Notes: a model not told the origin generated them from the sequence alone. A stretch of DNA of 64,000 nt from Chitinophagaceae bacterium (GCA_947454155.1 CANGIT010000005.1:121044-185043), one strand, 5' to 3'; counted from the first letter of the stretch, positions 16,455 through 24,799 are shown. Numbers and translations: made by a program.

Positions 16455-17378
16455 ATGTCTTTGATTACCGTTGGTACCATGGCCTTCGATGCCATTGAAA
16501 CTCCTTTTGGCAAAGTGGACAGAATCGTTGGCGGTTCTGCTACTTACGTGGCTTATGCGGCCAGTAATTTTTTACAGCCTGTACAGCAGATTTCCATCAT
16601 CGGAAACGACTTCCCTCAGGAAGAGTTGGATAGTCTGCAGGCGCGCGGTGTAAAAATCGACGGAGTTGAACAAGTGAAAGATAAAAAATCGTTTTTCTGG
16701 AGTGGCCGTTATCATACGGATATGAATACCCGCGACACGCTGGTGACCGATCTGAATGTACTGGCCGATTTCAATCCCATAGTGCCCGACAGCTACCAGG
16801 GCAGCGAGTTTCTGATGCTGGGCAATCTGATGCCCAAGCTGCAATTGAGCGTCATCAACCAAATGAAAGAACGCCCGAAACTCATTGTGATGGACACCAT
16901 GAACTTCTGGATGGACATCGCCATGGACGATTTGAAAGAAGTACTGAAAAAAGTAGACGTGTTGCTGGTGAATGATGGTGAAGCTCGTCAGCTGAGTGGC
17001 GAATACTCCCTCGTAAAAGCGGCCCGCGCCATTCTCAATATGGGACCTAAGTTCCTGATCATCAAAAAAGGCGAACACGGAGCTTTGTTGTTCCACGAAA
17101 ATCATGTGTTTTTCGCTCCTGCACTTCCTTTGGAAGACGTGTTTGATCCCACCGGAGCCGGCGATACTTTTGCCGGTGGCTTCATCGGTCATCTGGCCAA
17201 AACAAAAGACATCAGCTTCAACAACATGAAAACCGCGATCATCGTGGGCAGCGCCCTGGCCAGTTTCTGTGTTGAAAAATTCGGTCCCGAAAGACTGAAG
17301 GAAATCACCAAAGAAGAAATTGACGACCGTATCAGTCAATTTGTACAACTGGTGAATTTCGATATCGACCTGGTATAA
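16455..17378 (+). CDS. PfkB family carbohydrate kinase
   Basis: A 307-residue ribokinase-fold enzyme that transfers phosphate from ATP to a sugar or nucleoside. The anion-hole and catalytic base motif DPTGAGDTFAGG lies near 232-243. An N-terminal GGSATYVA motif near 27-34 corresponds to the substrate-binding GG region. The protein resembles the Bacteroidota group labelled sugar kinase, often annotated ribokinase- or adenosine kinase-like, but the substrate is not predictable. It is a single-gene unit with its own promoter box. Confidence 0.9.
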   Translation: MSLITVGTMAFDAIETPFGKVDRIVGGSATYVAYAASNFLQPVQQISIIGNDFPQEELDSLQARGVKIDGVEQVKDKKSFFWSGRYHTDMNTRDTLVTDLNVLADFNPIVPDSYQGSEFLMLGNLMPKLQLSVINQMKERPKLIVMDTMNFWMDIAMDDLKEVLKKVDVLLVNDGEARQLSGEYSLVKAARAILNMGPKFLIIKKGEHGALLFHENHVFFAPALPLEDVFDPTGAGDTFAGGFIGHLAKTKDISFNNMKTAIIVGSALASFCVEKFGPERLKEITKEEIDDRISQFVQLVNFDIDLV

Positions 17379-17587
17379 GTAAGGGCTTGCCTTTGCGCCG
17401 GTTTTTCTAATTAGCTTTTAGAAATGAAGTGGGTTGCCACAAATGCAAAATTCAAACTGCTGTTTATTCGTCAAAATAGAGTAATAGCAACCCTGCATCG
17501 ATATTTTATGCGATTAAACGGTTCTAGCGGTTGTTGTTTTTTAAGTGACACCCCCTTTCACCATTCAACTTTTAAACCAGATTTCCC

Positions 17588-17887
17588 ATGCCCGAAATAA
17601 TTCTACTTTATTTTCTCTGCCGGAACATAGGTAATAAAGCCCGTGAAAAAGGCATCAAGCCATTACGCTGGCAAATACTCACCATTGTATCTTTTATTCT
17701 GTTTGAGGGCCTTGGCATCAATATCGCTTTGTCGTGGTTGGGATTGGGAACCATTAAAAACATGAAGGAAGCACAGGATGCATTGATCAATCATCCCGGT
17801 ATTGTTTTCTTCAGTTTGTTCGTCGGTTTCGGCGGCTATCTGCTGGTGAGAAAAATTCTGGAAAGCCGGGCAGATAGGGTAGAATAA
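17588..17887 (+). CDS. Small membrane protein of unknown function
   Basis: A 99-residue protein with hydrophobic segments near 32-52 and 72-88 and a short amphipathic start (MPEIILLYFLCRNIGNKAR). The opening, an N-terminal helix followed by GNKAREKGIKP, recurs in small uncharacterised Bacteroidota membrane proteins. No catalytic residues are visible. It follows the PfkB gene by 209 bases and precedes a repeat cluster that begins a few bases after its stop codon. Confidence 0.65.
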   Translation: MPEIILLYFLCRNIGNKAREKGIKPLRWQILTIVSFILFEGLGINIALSWLGLGTIKNMKEAQDALINHPGIVFFSLFVGFGGYLLVRKILESRADRVE

Positions 17888-17892
17888 TTACA

Positions 17893-18126
17893 CCCCTTCG
17901 GGGTTATTTGATTGATACTTCTGTTAGAATTATGTCACCCCTTCGGGGTTTGTTGCCTGCCGGTAGGTAGGTTTGGTGGTAGAATTATGTCACCCCTTCG
18001 GGGTTTGGTGTCTGCCCCGGTAGGTAGGTTTGGTGGTAGAATAATATCACCCCTTCGGGGTTTGGGGTTTGGGGTTTGGGGTTTGGGGTTTGATGCTTCT
18101 GTTAGAATTATTTCACTCCTTCGGGG
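17893..18126 (-). repeat. CCCCTTCGGGG palindromic repeats, 5 copies, inverted relative to 15386-15605
   Basis: The palindromes start at 17893, 17938, 17993, 18050 and 18116 (the last is CTCCTTCGGGG). On the minus strand they read CCCCGAAGGGGTGACATAAT, matching the unit at 15386. Spacing here is irregular (45-66 bp) and the linkers have diverged. Confidence 0.88.
18057..18091 (+). repeat. GGGGTTT x5 array, G-quadruplex-capable
   Basis: Five exact copies of GGGGTTT, giving five G4 tracts separated by TTT. It begins inside the GGGG arm of a palindromic repeat, so it may have expanded from there. Confidence 0.9.
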
Positions 18127-18291
18127 TTTGGTGTCTGCTGGCAGGTAGGTTTAATGCGATTCACATGATCAAAATTCCAAAACAGCCTATCAGCAAATTT
18201 TCCTATCAGCATATCAACACACTAATCAATCAGCCTTTCAACAACATCTTCAAATTTCCAAATCACCAAATCATCAAATTATCTTATCACC

Positions 18292-20298
18292 CTACTCTAC
18301 CACCACCACATTCTTGAACTTTCTTTTTTTACCATTAGCATTAAACACCTCGCTGTAAAGAATGTAAGGACCTGCGGGCAGTTTGCTGTTGTTTTTTCCC
18401 AGTCCGTTCCAGATGAACCTTCCGCTGGTGCCGCACATCAAATTATTGGCCACCCACTTGATCATTCTTCCGCCCGCATCATAAAGCATGATATTGGCCA
18501 CATTACCGGGTTCGGGAAAATGATAGTTCACCGAAAGGTAATCGTCGATACCATCGTTATCGGGGGTGATCATTTTAGGACTAACCTCCATTGCAGCATC
18601 TGGTTCCTGAAAATTAGACGACTGCGAATTGCGATAGCCGGGCGTGGCATAGCCCACAGATTCTGAAGCACTATGCCAGTTTTGTTTGTCCTGGGTGGTA
18701 GCATTGGCGTCTATTCTTTCCAGTGATACCCCCTCGGTGTTGGTGATGAATTCGAAATGCCAGTTGTCGTTGTAGTGGAGCTGGTCAACGATATGTCCTT
18801 GCTCGTTCAACAGCATCACAAAACCTTCATCATCATTCATGGATGGCAGGTTGCTGTTGGACAGCATATTTTGCGACGAGGTGGTTACATAATCGCGCCG
18901 CGTGATGGCGGCATCTGCAGTGATGAGCATGTATTCGTCGGGGAAGAGCATGCGGTACTGATCGGCTATACCGACGATGTTGTCAATTTGGCCCAAGGTA
19001 TTTCTGTTGGCAAGGGACATTTTTTTCATGTTGATGATTTTTTTACTGCGGTTATAGATTTCAATAAAGTCAACGCCTTCCGGCTTCGGATTGAATAATA
19101 TTTCATTCACTACAACATCATTGGAATCGGGCATTTCGGCCATGCCCACCTTTACTGTATTTGCCGAAGCCATCATATTATACAAACAATCCCCCACGCC
19201 GTTGGCTGTTATGGTATACACCCGATGTGGCGCCAAAGGCTGCACCAATGTGATGAGCACCTTATCAAACAAAGGAGCCATTGGCATGGCACTCAAAGGA
19301 GGAGCCAGGCCATCGCTCAGCTGGTACTTGCGTACATCGGCAGCACCGGCACTATCGAGTGGTTCATTGAATTGCAACAACACATGAAGACTGTCCTGCG
19401 CATAGGCCCATAACAGCTGGGGCGAAATCAGATCCATATTCACCGCATCCACGCTGTTGATTTTTGATGGCGTTGCACCAAGCGCAGCGTTGCTGGCCTG
19501 CCAGTTTTCAATACCCTGACAAGGATTGTTGAGGTCGATCATTTCCAGCGACCATCCACCTTGTTTTTTGAGGTCATTCTGATACCAGGTATCGGCATAT
19601 GCAACCGTATGGATGATTTGTCCGTCGGGTGCCATCAGGTACACGCAGTCTTCGGCATTGGATAAAGAAGGAAACGAAGTCACCGATTTGATGGGGCCAA
19701 AAGGCAGCAAAGACGCCAAGGAGCCGGAGCTGCATATGATCAGAGAACTATCGGGCAACAAAATAAAATTGGGCAAAGGGCCGCTTCTGCCGGTTGTCTT
19801 GGCCAACCGCCATCCCATCAGATTGATGGGAAAGGAAGAAACGTTTCTGATTTCCACCCATTCCACCTCCGGCATGCCCACCGGGGGCGAAGGGTCGGCC
19901 ATGATTTCGTCGATGAGGATATCAAAAGGCATCGGGCGATAGATGAGCAAGGGCATTGACTGTGTCATCATCTCATTTCCTGCAAGATCCCGCACCACGT
20001 CTACTGTCAGCAGAAAGTTCACCCTTTCCGGAAAATCATTGATAAAACTCAAATGAACCAACCGCGGACTAGCGGCATCTTTGATAGCGTAAACCGGCAT
20101 GCCCCAATTGTGGTCAAGCCTGTAATTACGAGCATCTTCGGCCGACCCTATTTCCACCGCTTCCGAAAAATAAACATTGAGCTGATGCGGAGAGGCGAAA
20201 CTGACCGAGTCGATATGCGGAGGCAGACTATCGGTAATGTTTCCTTGTGCAGACAAGGCCAAAAAAGAAATCAGTCCTACAAAAAGAAATCGGTGCAT
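18292..20298 (-). CDS. Secreted lamin-tail-domain protein with gliding-motility-type C-terminus
   Basis: A 668-residue exported protein; ATG 20298 is preferred over a TTG two codons upstream. After a signal peptide ending SAQG comes an Ig-like segment (SVSFASPHQLNVYFSEAV). The first lamin tail domain begins DEIMADPSPP near 138, a second Ig-like segment follows, and the second lamin tail domain begins VVVNEILFNP near 398. The last 100 residues (SPKMITPDNDGIDDYLSVNY to a VVVVE end) resemble the type B, CHU/gliding-motility C-terminal domain used for T9SS export. A surface structural role is inferred. Confidence 0.88.
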   Translation of the reverse strand: MHRFLFVGLISFLALSAQGNITDSLPPHIDSVSFASPHQLNVYFSEAVEIGSAEDARNYRLDHNWGMPVYAIKDAASPRLVHLSFINDFPERVNFLLTVDVVRDLAGNEMMTQSMPLLIYRPMPFDILIDEIMADPSPPVGMPEVEWVEIRNVSSFPINLMGWRLAKTTGRSGPLPNFILLPDSSLIICSSGSLASLLPFGPIKSVTSFPSLSNAEDCVYLMAPDGQIIHTVAYADTWYQNDLKKQGGWSLEMIDLNNPCQGIENWQASNAALGATPSKINSVDAVNMDLISPQLLWAYAQDSLHVLLQFNEPLDSAGAADVRKYQLSDGLAPPLSAMPMAPLFDKVLITLVQPLAPHRVYTITANGVGDCLYNMMASANTVKVGMAEMPDSNDVVVNEILFNPKPEGVDFIEIYNRSKKIINMKKMSLANRNTLGQIDNIVGIADQYRMLFPDEYMLITADAAITRRDYVTTSSQNMLSNSNLPSMNDDEGFVMLLNEQGHIVDQLHYNDNWHFEFITNTEGVSLERIDANATTQDKQNWHSASESVGYATPGYRNSQSSNFQEPDAAMEVSPKMITPDNDGIDDYLSVNYHFPEPGNVANIMLYDAGGRMIKWVANNLMCGTSGRFIWNGLGKNNSKLPAGPYILYSEVFNANGKKRKFKNVVVVE

Positions 20299-20472
20299 AT
20301 TCAAATTTTACACGAATCTATTTCCCGGAACGATGAAGAAACTTCAATAAACGGATCAAAGAAATTTAAACGACAATAAACGATTGCTCTCGTTTTTGAA
20401 GGTGGGTTCAATAGATAATTTCTAAATTTTTAAAGCCTGTTCTTTCCTTGTCAACAAACAAAGAACTTGAAT

Positions 20473-20480
20473 TACATTTG
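20473..20480 (+). promoter_or_regulatory. -7 box upstream of asd
   Basis: TACATTTG matches TAnnTTTG, 46 bases before the asd ATG at 20527. Confidence 0.5.
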
Positions 20481-20526
20481 TTCACCTCTTACCATCAAAT
20501 TTGATCATCATTAACTGCAACATCAA

Positions 20527-21519
20527 ATGAAAATAGCCGTAGTGGGCGCTACCGGACTGGTAGGCACCAAAATGCTTGAAGTACTGGCCGAAAGAAATTT
20601 TCCGGTGACTGAATTGGTTCCTGTGGCTTCTGAAAAATCGATAGGTAAAAAAATCAGCTTCAAAGGAAAAGAATATGAAGTGGTGGGCATGCAAACGGCT
20701 ATCGACATGAAACCCGCTGTGGCTTTGTTTTCTGCAGGTGGCAACACTTCGCTCGAATGGGCGCCAAAGTTTGCGGCTGCCGGCATTACAGTCATTGACA
20801 ATTCCAGTGCCTGGCGTATGGATGCCGACAAAAAACTGGTGGTACCCGAGGTGAATGCATCTGTATTAACAACAACCGATAAGATCATCGCTAATCCCAA
20901 TTGCTCTACTATTCAGCTGGTGGTGGTGTTGAAGCCTTTGCACGACAAATACAAAATCAAGCGCGTGGTGGTGAGTACATATCAGAGTGTAACCGGCACC
21001 GGCGTGAAGGCCGTTACGCAACTGATGAACGAAAGAAAAGGCATCGAAGGGGAGATGGCTTATAAATACCCGATCGACCTCAACGCGATTCCACATATTG
21101 ACGTGTTTCTCGACAATGGATATACCAAGGAAGAGATGAAGATGACCAACGAAACGAAAAAGATCATGGGCGACAACTCGATACAACTAACGGCCACTTG
21201 TGTGCGCATTCCCACCATCGGGGGGCACAGCGAATCGGTGAACATCGAATTTGAAAATGATTTTGATGTGCAGGAAGTGAAAGACTTACTTGCCCAAACA
21301 CCTGGCGTGGTATTGAAAGATGATGTGGCCAATTTCATTTATCCGATGCCGTTGACTGCCCACGACAAAGACGATACGTTTGTAGGCCGCATCCGCAGAG
21401 ATGAAACACAACCCAACACACTCAACTGTTGGGTGGTAAGCGACAACCTGCGCAAAGGCGCCGCCACCAATGCGGTGCAGATTGCCGAAGTGTTGCTGGA
21501 GAAAGGGTTTGTGAAATGA
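20527..21519 (+). CDS. asd: Aspartate-semialdehyde dehydrogenase
   Basis: It reduces beta-aspartyl phosphate to aspartate semialdehyde with NADPH, the branch point to lysine/diaminopimelate, threonine and methionine. The 330-residue protein has the NADP loop GATGLVG at 7-13, catalytic Cys126 (NPNCSTIQ) and base His234 (GGHSES). Length and order are standard. It is a single-gene unit with a strong terminator downstream; no other lysine or threonine gene is adjacent. Confidence 0.97.
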   Translation: MKIAVVGATGLVGTKMLEVLAERNFPVTELVPVASEKSIGKKISFKGKEYEVVGMQTAIDMKPAVALFSAGGNTSLEWAPKFAAAGITVIDNSSAWRMDADKKLVVPEVNASVLTTTDKIIANPNCSTIQLVVVLKPLHDKYKIKRVVVSTYQSVTGTGVKAVTQLMNERKGIEGEMAYKYPIDLNAIPHIDVFLDNGYTKEEMKMTNETKKIMGDNSIQLTATCVRIPTIGGHSESVNIEFENDFDVQEVKDLLAQTPGVVLKDDVANFIYPMPLTAHDKDDTFVGRIRRDETQPNTLNCWVVSDNLRKGAATNAVQIAEVLLEKGFVK

Positions 21520-21555
21520 TGTTGTTTGACTATGATATCGTTAGCCGACCATTTA

Positions 21556-21587
21556 AATTAGCCCACCATTTAAATGGTGGGCTAATT
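21556..21587 (+). terminator. Terminator of asd with long perfect stem
   Basis: A 32-bp perfect palindrome, AATTAGCCCACCATTT facing its complement, ends in a T tract. Its 18-bp core CCACCATTTAAATGGTGG recurs at 37686-37703. Confidence 0.88.
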
Positions 21588-21612
21588 TTTTTCTTTTGAG
21601 ATTGAATAAATA

Positions 21613-21857
21613 CCAGCTGTTTTTTATTTTTATGGTTGGAGGTTTTTTTTTTACTCCAATGAAGAAGCGAACCCATTCATATTCATGCTGAAAAGGGTGA
21701 AATGTGTTGTAAGTATTGGATTAGCGAAGATGATTTTTATATTGAAGAGGCTTTTAGTATCAATATGAATACAACCCGGAAAAAAGAGGTAACCCATATT
21801 ATTAATCAAAATTACAAGACCATCATCAAAGCCTGGCACAAGCATTTTAAACAATAA
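21613..21857 (+). pseudogene. Frameshifted DUF4160 gene
   Basis: In frame from 21613 the sequence reads PAVFYFYGWRFFFYSNEEAN, the DUF4160 opening. After that the match continues one frame over as EPIHIHAEKGEMCCKYW and runs to a TAA at 21855-21857. A single missing base near 21664-21668 would restore SNEEGEPIHIHAE. There is also no ATG: the codon before CCA is ATA, preceded by an in-frame TAA. DUF4160 genes normally pair with DUF2442 genes, and the intact DUF2442 partner begins three bases after this stop. A sequencing error is possible for the frameshift but would not explain the lost start. Confidence 0.75.
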
Positions 21858-21860
21858 GTT

Positions 21861-22094
21861 ATGACAATTGCACACCAAATAGAGGCAGTACGATTTTCGG
21901 ATCATGACTTGCTGATGCAAATAGATGGAAAACCTTACCGGTTTGAATTGAAAAATATTTCTGAAAAATTACTGGCCGCCAAGGCGTGGCAAAGAAACCT
22001 GTACATCATTTCTCCATCCGGCTACGGCATTCAATGGACACTGATTGATGAAGACCTGTCGATCGACGGATTGCTGAAACTGGCGGAGCAGTAA
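21861..22094 (+). CDS. DUF2442 domain protein
   Basis: A 77-residue protein with the DUF2442 signature: an N-terminal strand pair (VRFSDHDLLMQIDG) and the C-terminal WTLIDEDLSIDGLL motif near 59-72. Its molecular function is unknown; the family usually sits next to DUF4160 genes and has been suspected of toxin-antitoxin-like roles. Here the DUF4160 partner is broken. The stop codon is two bases from the end of the convergent antitoxin gene. Confidence 0.85.
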   Translation: MTIAHQIEAVRFSDHDLLMQIDGKPYRFELKNISEKLLAAKAWQRNLYIISPSGYGIQWTLIDEDLSIDGLLKLAEQ

Positions 22095-22096
22095 GC

Positions 22097-22408
22097 TCAC
22101 CATTCTATGGAAATATTGAGCTTGCCGCCGAGACCTTTTTCTACAATGTCGAAAAGTGTTTTCAATGTAAGATTGCTGCTGTTGTTTTCCACTCTCGATA
22201 TATAAGTGCGTTTTTTCTGAACCAGATTGGCCAGCTCTTCCTGGGTTATGCTTCTGTCTTCCCTTGCTTTTCGCAACAACAAACCTATTTTCAAACTTTC
22301 CACTTCTCTTGTCAAATCGTCTCTTCTGGCAGTTCCTTTTCGGCCATACACATCGTCCTTGATTTGCGACCAACTTTTCACTACAAGTTTATCTGTTTTT
22401 TTCTTCAT
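22097..22408 (-). CDS. XRE-type antitoxin (HigA-like)
   Basis: A 103-residue protein with a cro/C1 helix-turn-helix near 42-92 (LLLRKAREDRSITQEELANL followed by TYISRVEN) and a short C-terminal strand GKLNISIEW. It is encoded second in a toxin-first operon, with its start overlapping the toxin end by 20 bases, the usual HigBA arrangement. The protein should neutralise the RelE-fold toxin and repress the operon, perhaps through the inverted repeat at 22740-22755. Confidence 0.88.
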   Translation of the reverse strand: MKKKTDKLVVKSWSQIKDDVYGRKGTARRDDLTREVESLKIGLLLRKAREDRSITQEELANLVQKKRTYISRVENNSSNLTLKTLFDIVEKGLGGKLNISIEW

Positions 22409-22733
22409 GGTATTGATGCATTAATGAAGTGGCTTTTTGAATTTCCAGACGAGGTGTTTTTTGTGTTTTTTTGCAAAAACCATTTAAAAGGACAACCAAT
22501 TTTCCTTTATCAAAAAAGCAAAACACCCGCCAGATATTAGCACCTAATTGAACCCTAACCTCAAACAATCCGGGTGCTCCATTTATTGCTTTTAAATAAT
22601 TTATAGGAACCCTTTCTATTGTTTCAATGATTTCAATGATTTTGAAAATCTTATTTTGAACAGGGGTTTCAAGACTTTTCAAAAAATCTTCGAAATATGA
22701 ACCATACGCAACTACTTCTCTTATTTTGTTCAT
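22389..22733 (-). CDS. RelE/HigB-type toxin (phage Gp49-like family)
   Basis: A 114-residue basic protein of the RelE superfamily. The core pattern is visible: YGSYFEDFLKSL and helices at the N-terminus, then LFEVRVQLGANIWRVFCFFD and LVVLLNGFCKKTQKTP. The RVQLGANIWRV and FxKKTQKTP motifs are typical of the Gp49-like HigB mRNA interferases, which cut mRNA on the ribosome. It overlaps the antitoxin gene and is transcribed first. Target specificity cannot be told. Confidence 0.9.
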   Translation of the reverse strand: MNKIREVVAYGSYFEDFLKSLETPVQNKIFKIIEIIETIERVPINYLKAINGAPGLFEVRVQLGANIWRVFCFFDKGKLVVLLNGFCKKTQKTPRLEIQKATSLMHQYHEEKNR

Positions 22734-22739
22734 GCAAAT

Positions 22740-22755
22740 GTAACTTTTAAGTTAC
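22740..22755. promoter_or_regulatory. Candidate operator of the toxin-antitoxin operon
   Basis: GTAACTT and AAGTTAC form perfect 7-bp arms around TT, centred about 15 bases upstream of the toxin ATG. The position suits autorepression by the HTH antitoxin. Confidence 0.5.
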
Positions 22756-22893
22756 CAAGCGGCAAATTTATTTCTGTTTTTATTTTATTAAACACATACG
22801 AAATTGATTTTTTTAAGCTTATAAACAACGTGATATTTCCCCGTATAATTATGTTTTTTAAACCCTCGTTTTGTTGTTTACCAAATTTTGAAA

Positions 22894-22919
22894 ACAAAAA
22901 TCCCACCGATTAAGGTGGG
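22894..22919 (-). terminator. Terminator of the beta-barrel gene pair
   Basis: Read on the minus strand, CCCACC and GGTGGG form a stem around a 6-base loop, followed by ATTTTTGTTTT. It lies about 105 bases after the stop of the 23026-23607 gene. Confidence 0.65.
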
Positions 22920-23025
22920 CTGAATGGAAATTCAATATAATTGTATCAACCTTTTAAATTTCCATCATGCACTGGCAGTTGATTCATTTACCGCAAAAAT
23001 TTCTACCAGCACCTGTGAAATAATT

Positions 23026-23607
23026 TTAGAGTTTATATACCAATCCAAATGATACAGAAGTCAAATTTAAATCAAGTGAAATAATATTGGTTGGTTTTGC
23101 ACCCGATACATCCGATTTACTGGTAGCAAAACCCAATTTTCCATAGCTCGCTTCTATCGCAAAATGATTGGATAGGAAATAATTGAGTCCGGGAGAAAAT
23201 GCCAAATCAAATCCGGTGGTTTTTATTTTTGCAATTTTATCATCAGTTGAATAATAATTGAAACCTAAGTTGAAAATACCTGAAAACTTCTTTGCTGGTG
23301 ATGTGTAATATCTTGCAAATGCACCTGCTGTAAAAGATGATTCATCACTAACTGTTGTGCTCGCTAATTTTCCTTTTGATCCTCCAACTCCTGCCTGTAC
23401 GCCAATGGCAACATTATCTGAAATAAAATATCCTACTCTTGGATTAAACTCAAATGAAGTTTCCTTCTGGTCACCTGTAGAGGATGAGGAAATTGCTAAA
23501 GAACCAGATAAAAACAAATCGCTTTTGTTGAATCCCTCTGTTTTGGACTGAGTAAATCCAATAGTTGATGTTGCAATTGTAATTAATGCTAAAATGATTT
23601 TTTTCAT
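23026..23607 (-). CDS. Outer membrane beta-barrel protein
   Basis: A 193-residue protein with a signal peptide ending GFTQ near residue 20, alternating hydrophobic strands with many Gly, Ser and Tyr, and a C-terminal SFGLVYKL ending typical of BamA-recognised barrels. It resembles the OmpA/opacity-type porin family (outer membrane protein beta-barrel). Its neighbour at 23623-24171 is a clear paralogue (GLNYFLSNHFAIEASYGKLG here, GINYFISNELAINASFGRLG there). The function is unknown. Confidence 0.87.
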   Translation of the reverse strand: MKKIILALITIATSTIGFTQSKTEGFNKSDLFLSGSLAISSSSTGDQKETSFEFNPRVGYFISDNVAIGVQAGVGGSKGKLASTTVSDESSFTAGAFARYYTSPAKKFSGIFNLGFNYYSTDDKIAKIKTTGFDLAFSPGLNYFLSNHFAIEASYGKLGFATSKSDVSGAKPTNIISLDLNLTSVSFGLVYKL

Positions 23608-23622
23608 GATTATTGAGTTTTT

Positions 23623-24171
23623 TTAGAGCCTGTATAATAAGCCAAAATTTATTTGAGATAGGTTTAATTGTAATTTTAATTCGTCTGTTGTAATAGATTG
23701 ATTTATATCTGATTTGTATTTTCTATAACCTAATCGACCAAAAGAAGCATTTATAGCAAGTTCATTTGAAATGAAATAATTAATTCCTGGAGCAATGTCA
23801 AAATCATAACCTTTAAAAAGAATATTTTCAGATTTGAATTCAAAATATCCAGCAGAAATTGATCCAAATACAGAAAATTTCCTTTTGGGAGTTGCATAAT
23901 AATTTGATTTCATTTTTATAAAAAAATTGTTCTTAATATCTTTTATATCAGTTACACCAAAACAAAAACCAACACTAGTATTATTTGAAATAAAGAGATT
24001 GCCATCTAATCCAAAATGATAATTTGTATTATCCATGTTAGCCAACTTATTTTTCTCAACACCGATATTTGCAGAGACTGTGAATTGATTTTTTTCAAAC
24101 CCTTGAGAATGTAAATCATTGGTAAACAATAAAATAAAAATTATTAATATTGTTGTCCATATCTTTCGCAT
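23623..24171 (-). CDS. Outer membrane beta-barrel protein, paralogue
   Basis: A 182-residue paralogue of the 23026-23607 barrel, ending NFGLLYRL, with a signal peptide ending LHSQG. It is 15 bases upstream of its paralogue, so the two are probably one operon. The coding sequence is visibly more AT-rich than the rest of the window and rich in Asn, Lys and Ile, as though acquired or evolving without codon selection. It is divergent from an XRE regulator gene at 24316. Confidence 0.85.
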   Translation of the reverse strand: MRKIWTTILIIFILLFTNDLHSQGFEKNQFTVSANIGVEKNKLANMDNTNYHFGLDGNLFISNNTSVGFCFGVTDIKDIKNNFFIKMKSNYYATPKRKFSVFGSISAGYFEFKSENILFKGYDFDIAPGINYFISNELAINASFGRLGYRKYKSDINQSITTDELKLQLNLSQINFGLLYRL

Positions 24172-24315
24172 ATAGTATTAATTTAAGGACTCAATTTCGT
24201 CGAATAAATTCACAAAAAGCAAATTATTGGATTGTAATTTATTACCATTGCTTGTAATATATTCCCTAATATTGTATAGAAAATTATTCACTATTTTTGA
24301 AACAAACTCACCACT

Positions 24316-24690
24316 ATGGATTTTCCTCTTCCCCACATCGGTCAAAAAATCAAAAAACTGCGCGAACTGAAGAACCTGACGCAATCGCACATGGCCGAGG
24401 AAATGGGCATTTCACAAAGCGCTTATTCCAAAATCGAACTGGGGGAAACCGAAGTTTCTTACAATAAACTTAACCGCATCGCCGAAATTCTCGGAATGAG
24501 CATCGATGAAATTTCCACCTTCAACGAACAGATGATTTTCAACGTGATGCATAACCAAACCGGCAACGGTTTTGTGGTATACAAAGGGGTATCTGAAAAT
24601 GAAAAAAGATTGTACGAAGAGCAAATAGCCCAACTAAAATCGGAAAATGATTATTTAAAGAGAGTACTAGATAAGATGCTGAAGGATTAA
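24316..24690 (+). CDS. XRE-family transcriptional regulator with leucine-zipper tail
   Basis: A 124-residue protein. Residues about 8-64 form a cro/C1 helix-turn-helix (IGQKIKKLRELKNLTQ, EMGISQSAYSKIELGE). The C-terminal 35 residues (EKRLYEEQIAQLKSENDYLK) form a probable coiled coil for dimerisation. It is divergent from the beta-barrel pair across 144 AT-rich bases, which makes those genes candidate targets. This is an inference from position only. Confidence 0.88.
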   Translation: MDFPLPHIGQKIKKLRELKNLTQSHMAEEMGISQSAYSKIELGETEVSYNKLNRIAEILGMSIDEISTFNEQMIFNVMHNQTGNGFVVYKGVSENEKRLYEEQIAQLKSENDYLKRVLDKMLKD

Positions 24691-24705
24691 ATGAAAGGTT
24701 CAAAA

Positions 24706-24721
24706 CCTGCCTGTCGGCAGG
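24706..24721. repeat. CCTGCCTGTCGGCAGG palindrome
   Basis: An imperfect inverted repeat of the dispersed family also seen at 15146-15161 and 62431-62451. It is set in TTTAAAAGG/GTTCAA filler between the XRE gene and korB. Confidence 0.6.
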
Positions 24722-24799
24722 GGTTTAAAAGGTTCAATAGGTTTATCAACCTTCTGAAACTCTTTGAACTTATTAAACCCATTAAACTTATTAAACTTG

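Larger units (their letters stand above)
17888..18291. other. Repeat-filled 404-bp gap
   Basis: It contains five palindromic CCCCTTCGGGG elements, a GGGGTTT array, several GTAGGTAGG and GGCAGGTAGG phrases, and AT-rich CCAAATCA-type low-complexity DNA up to the end of the lamin-tail gene. No ORF is credible. Confidence 0.85.

Noticed and set aside
16572..17348. 258-residue minus-strand ORF
   Set aside because: Shadow of the PfkB kinase gene.
24178..24390. 70-residue minus-strand ORF between the barrel and XRE genes
   Set aside because: Half of it lies antisense to the XRE gene, the rest covers the promoter region; no family resemblance.
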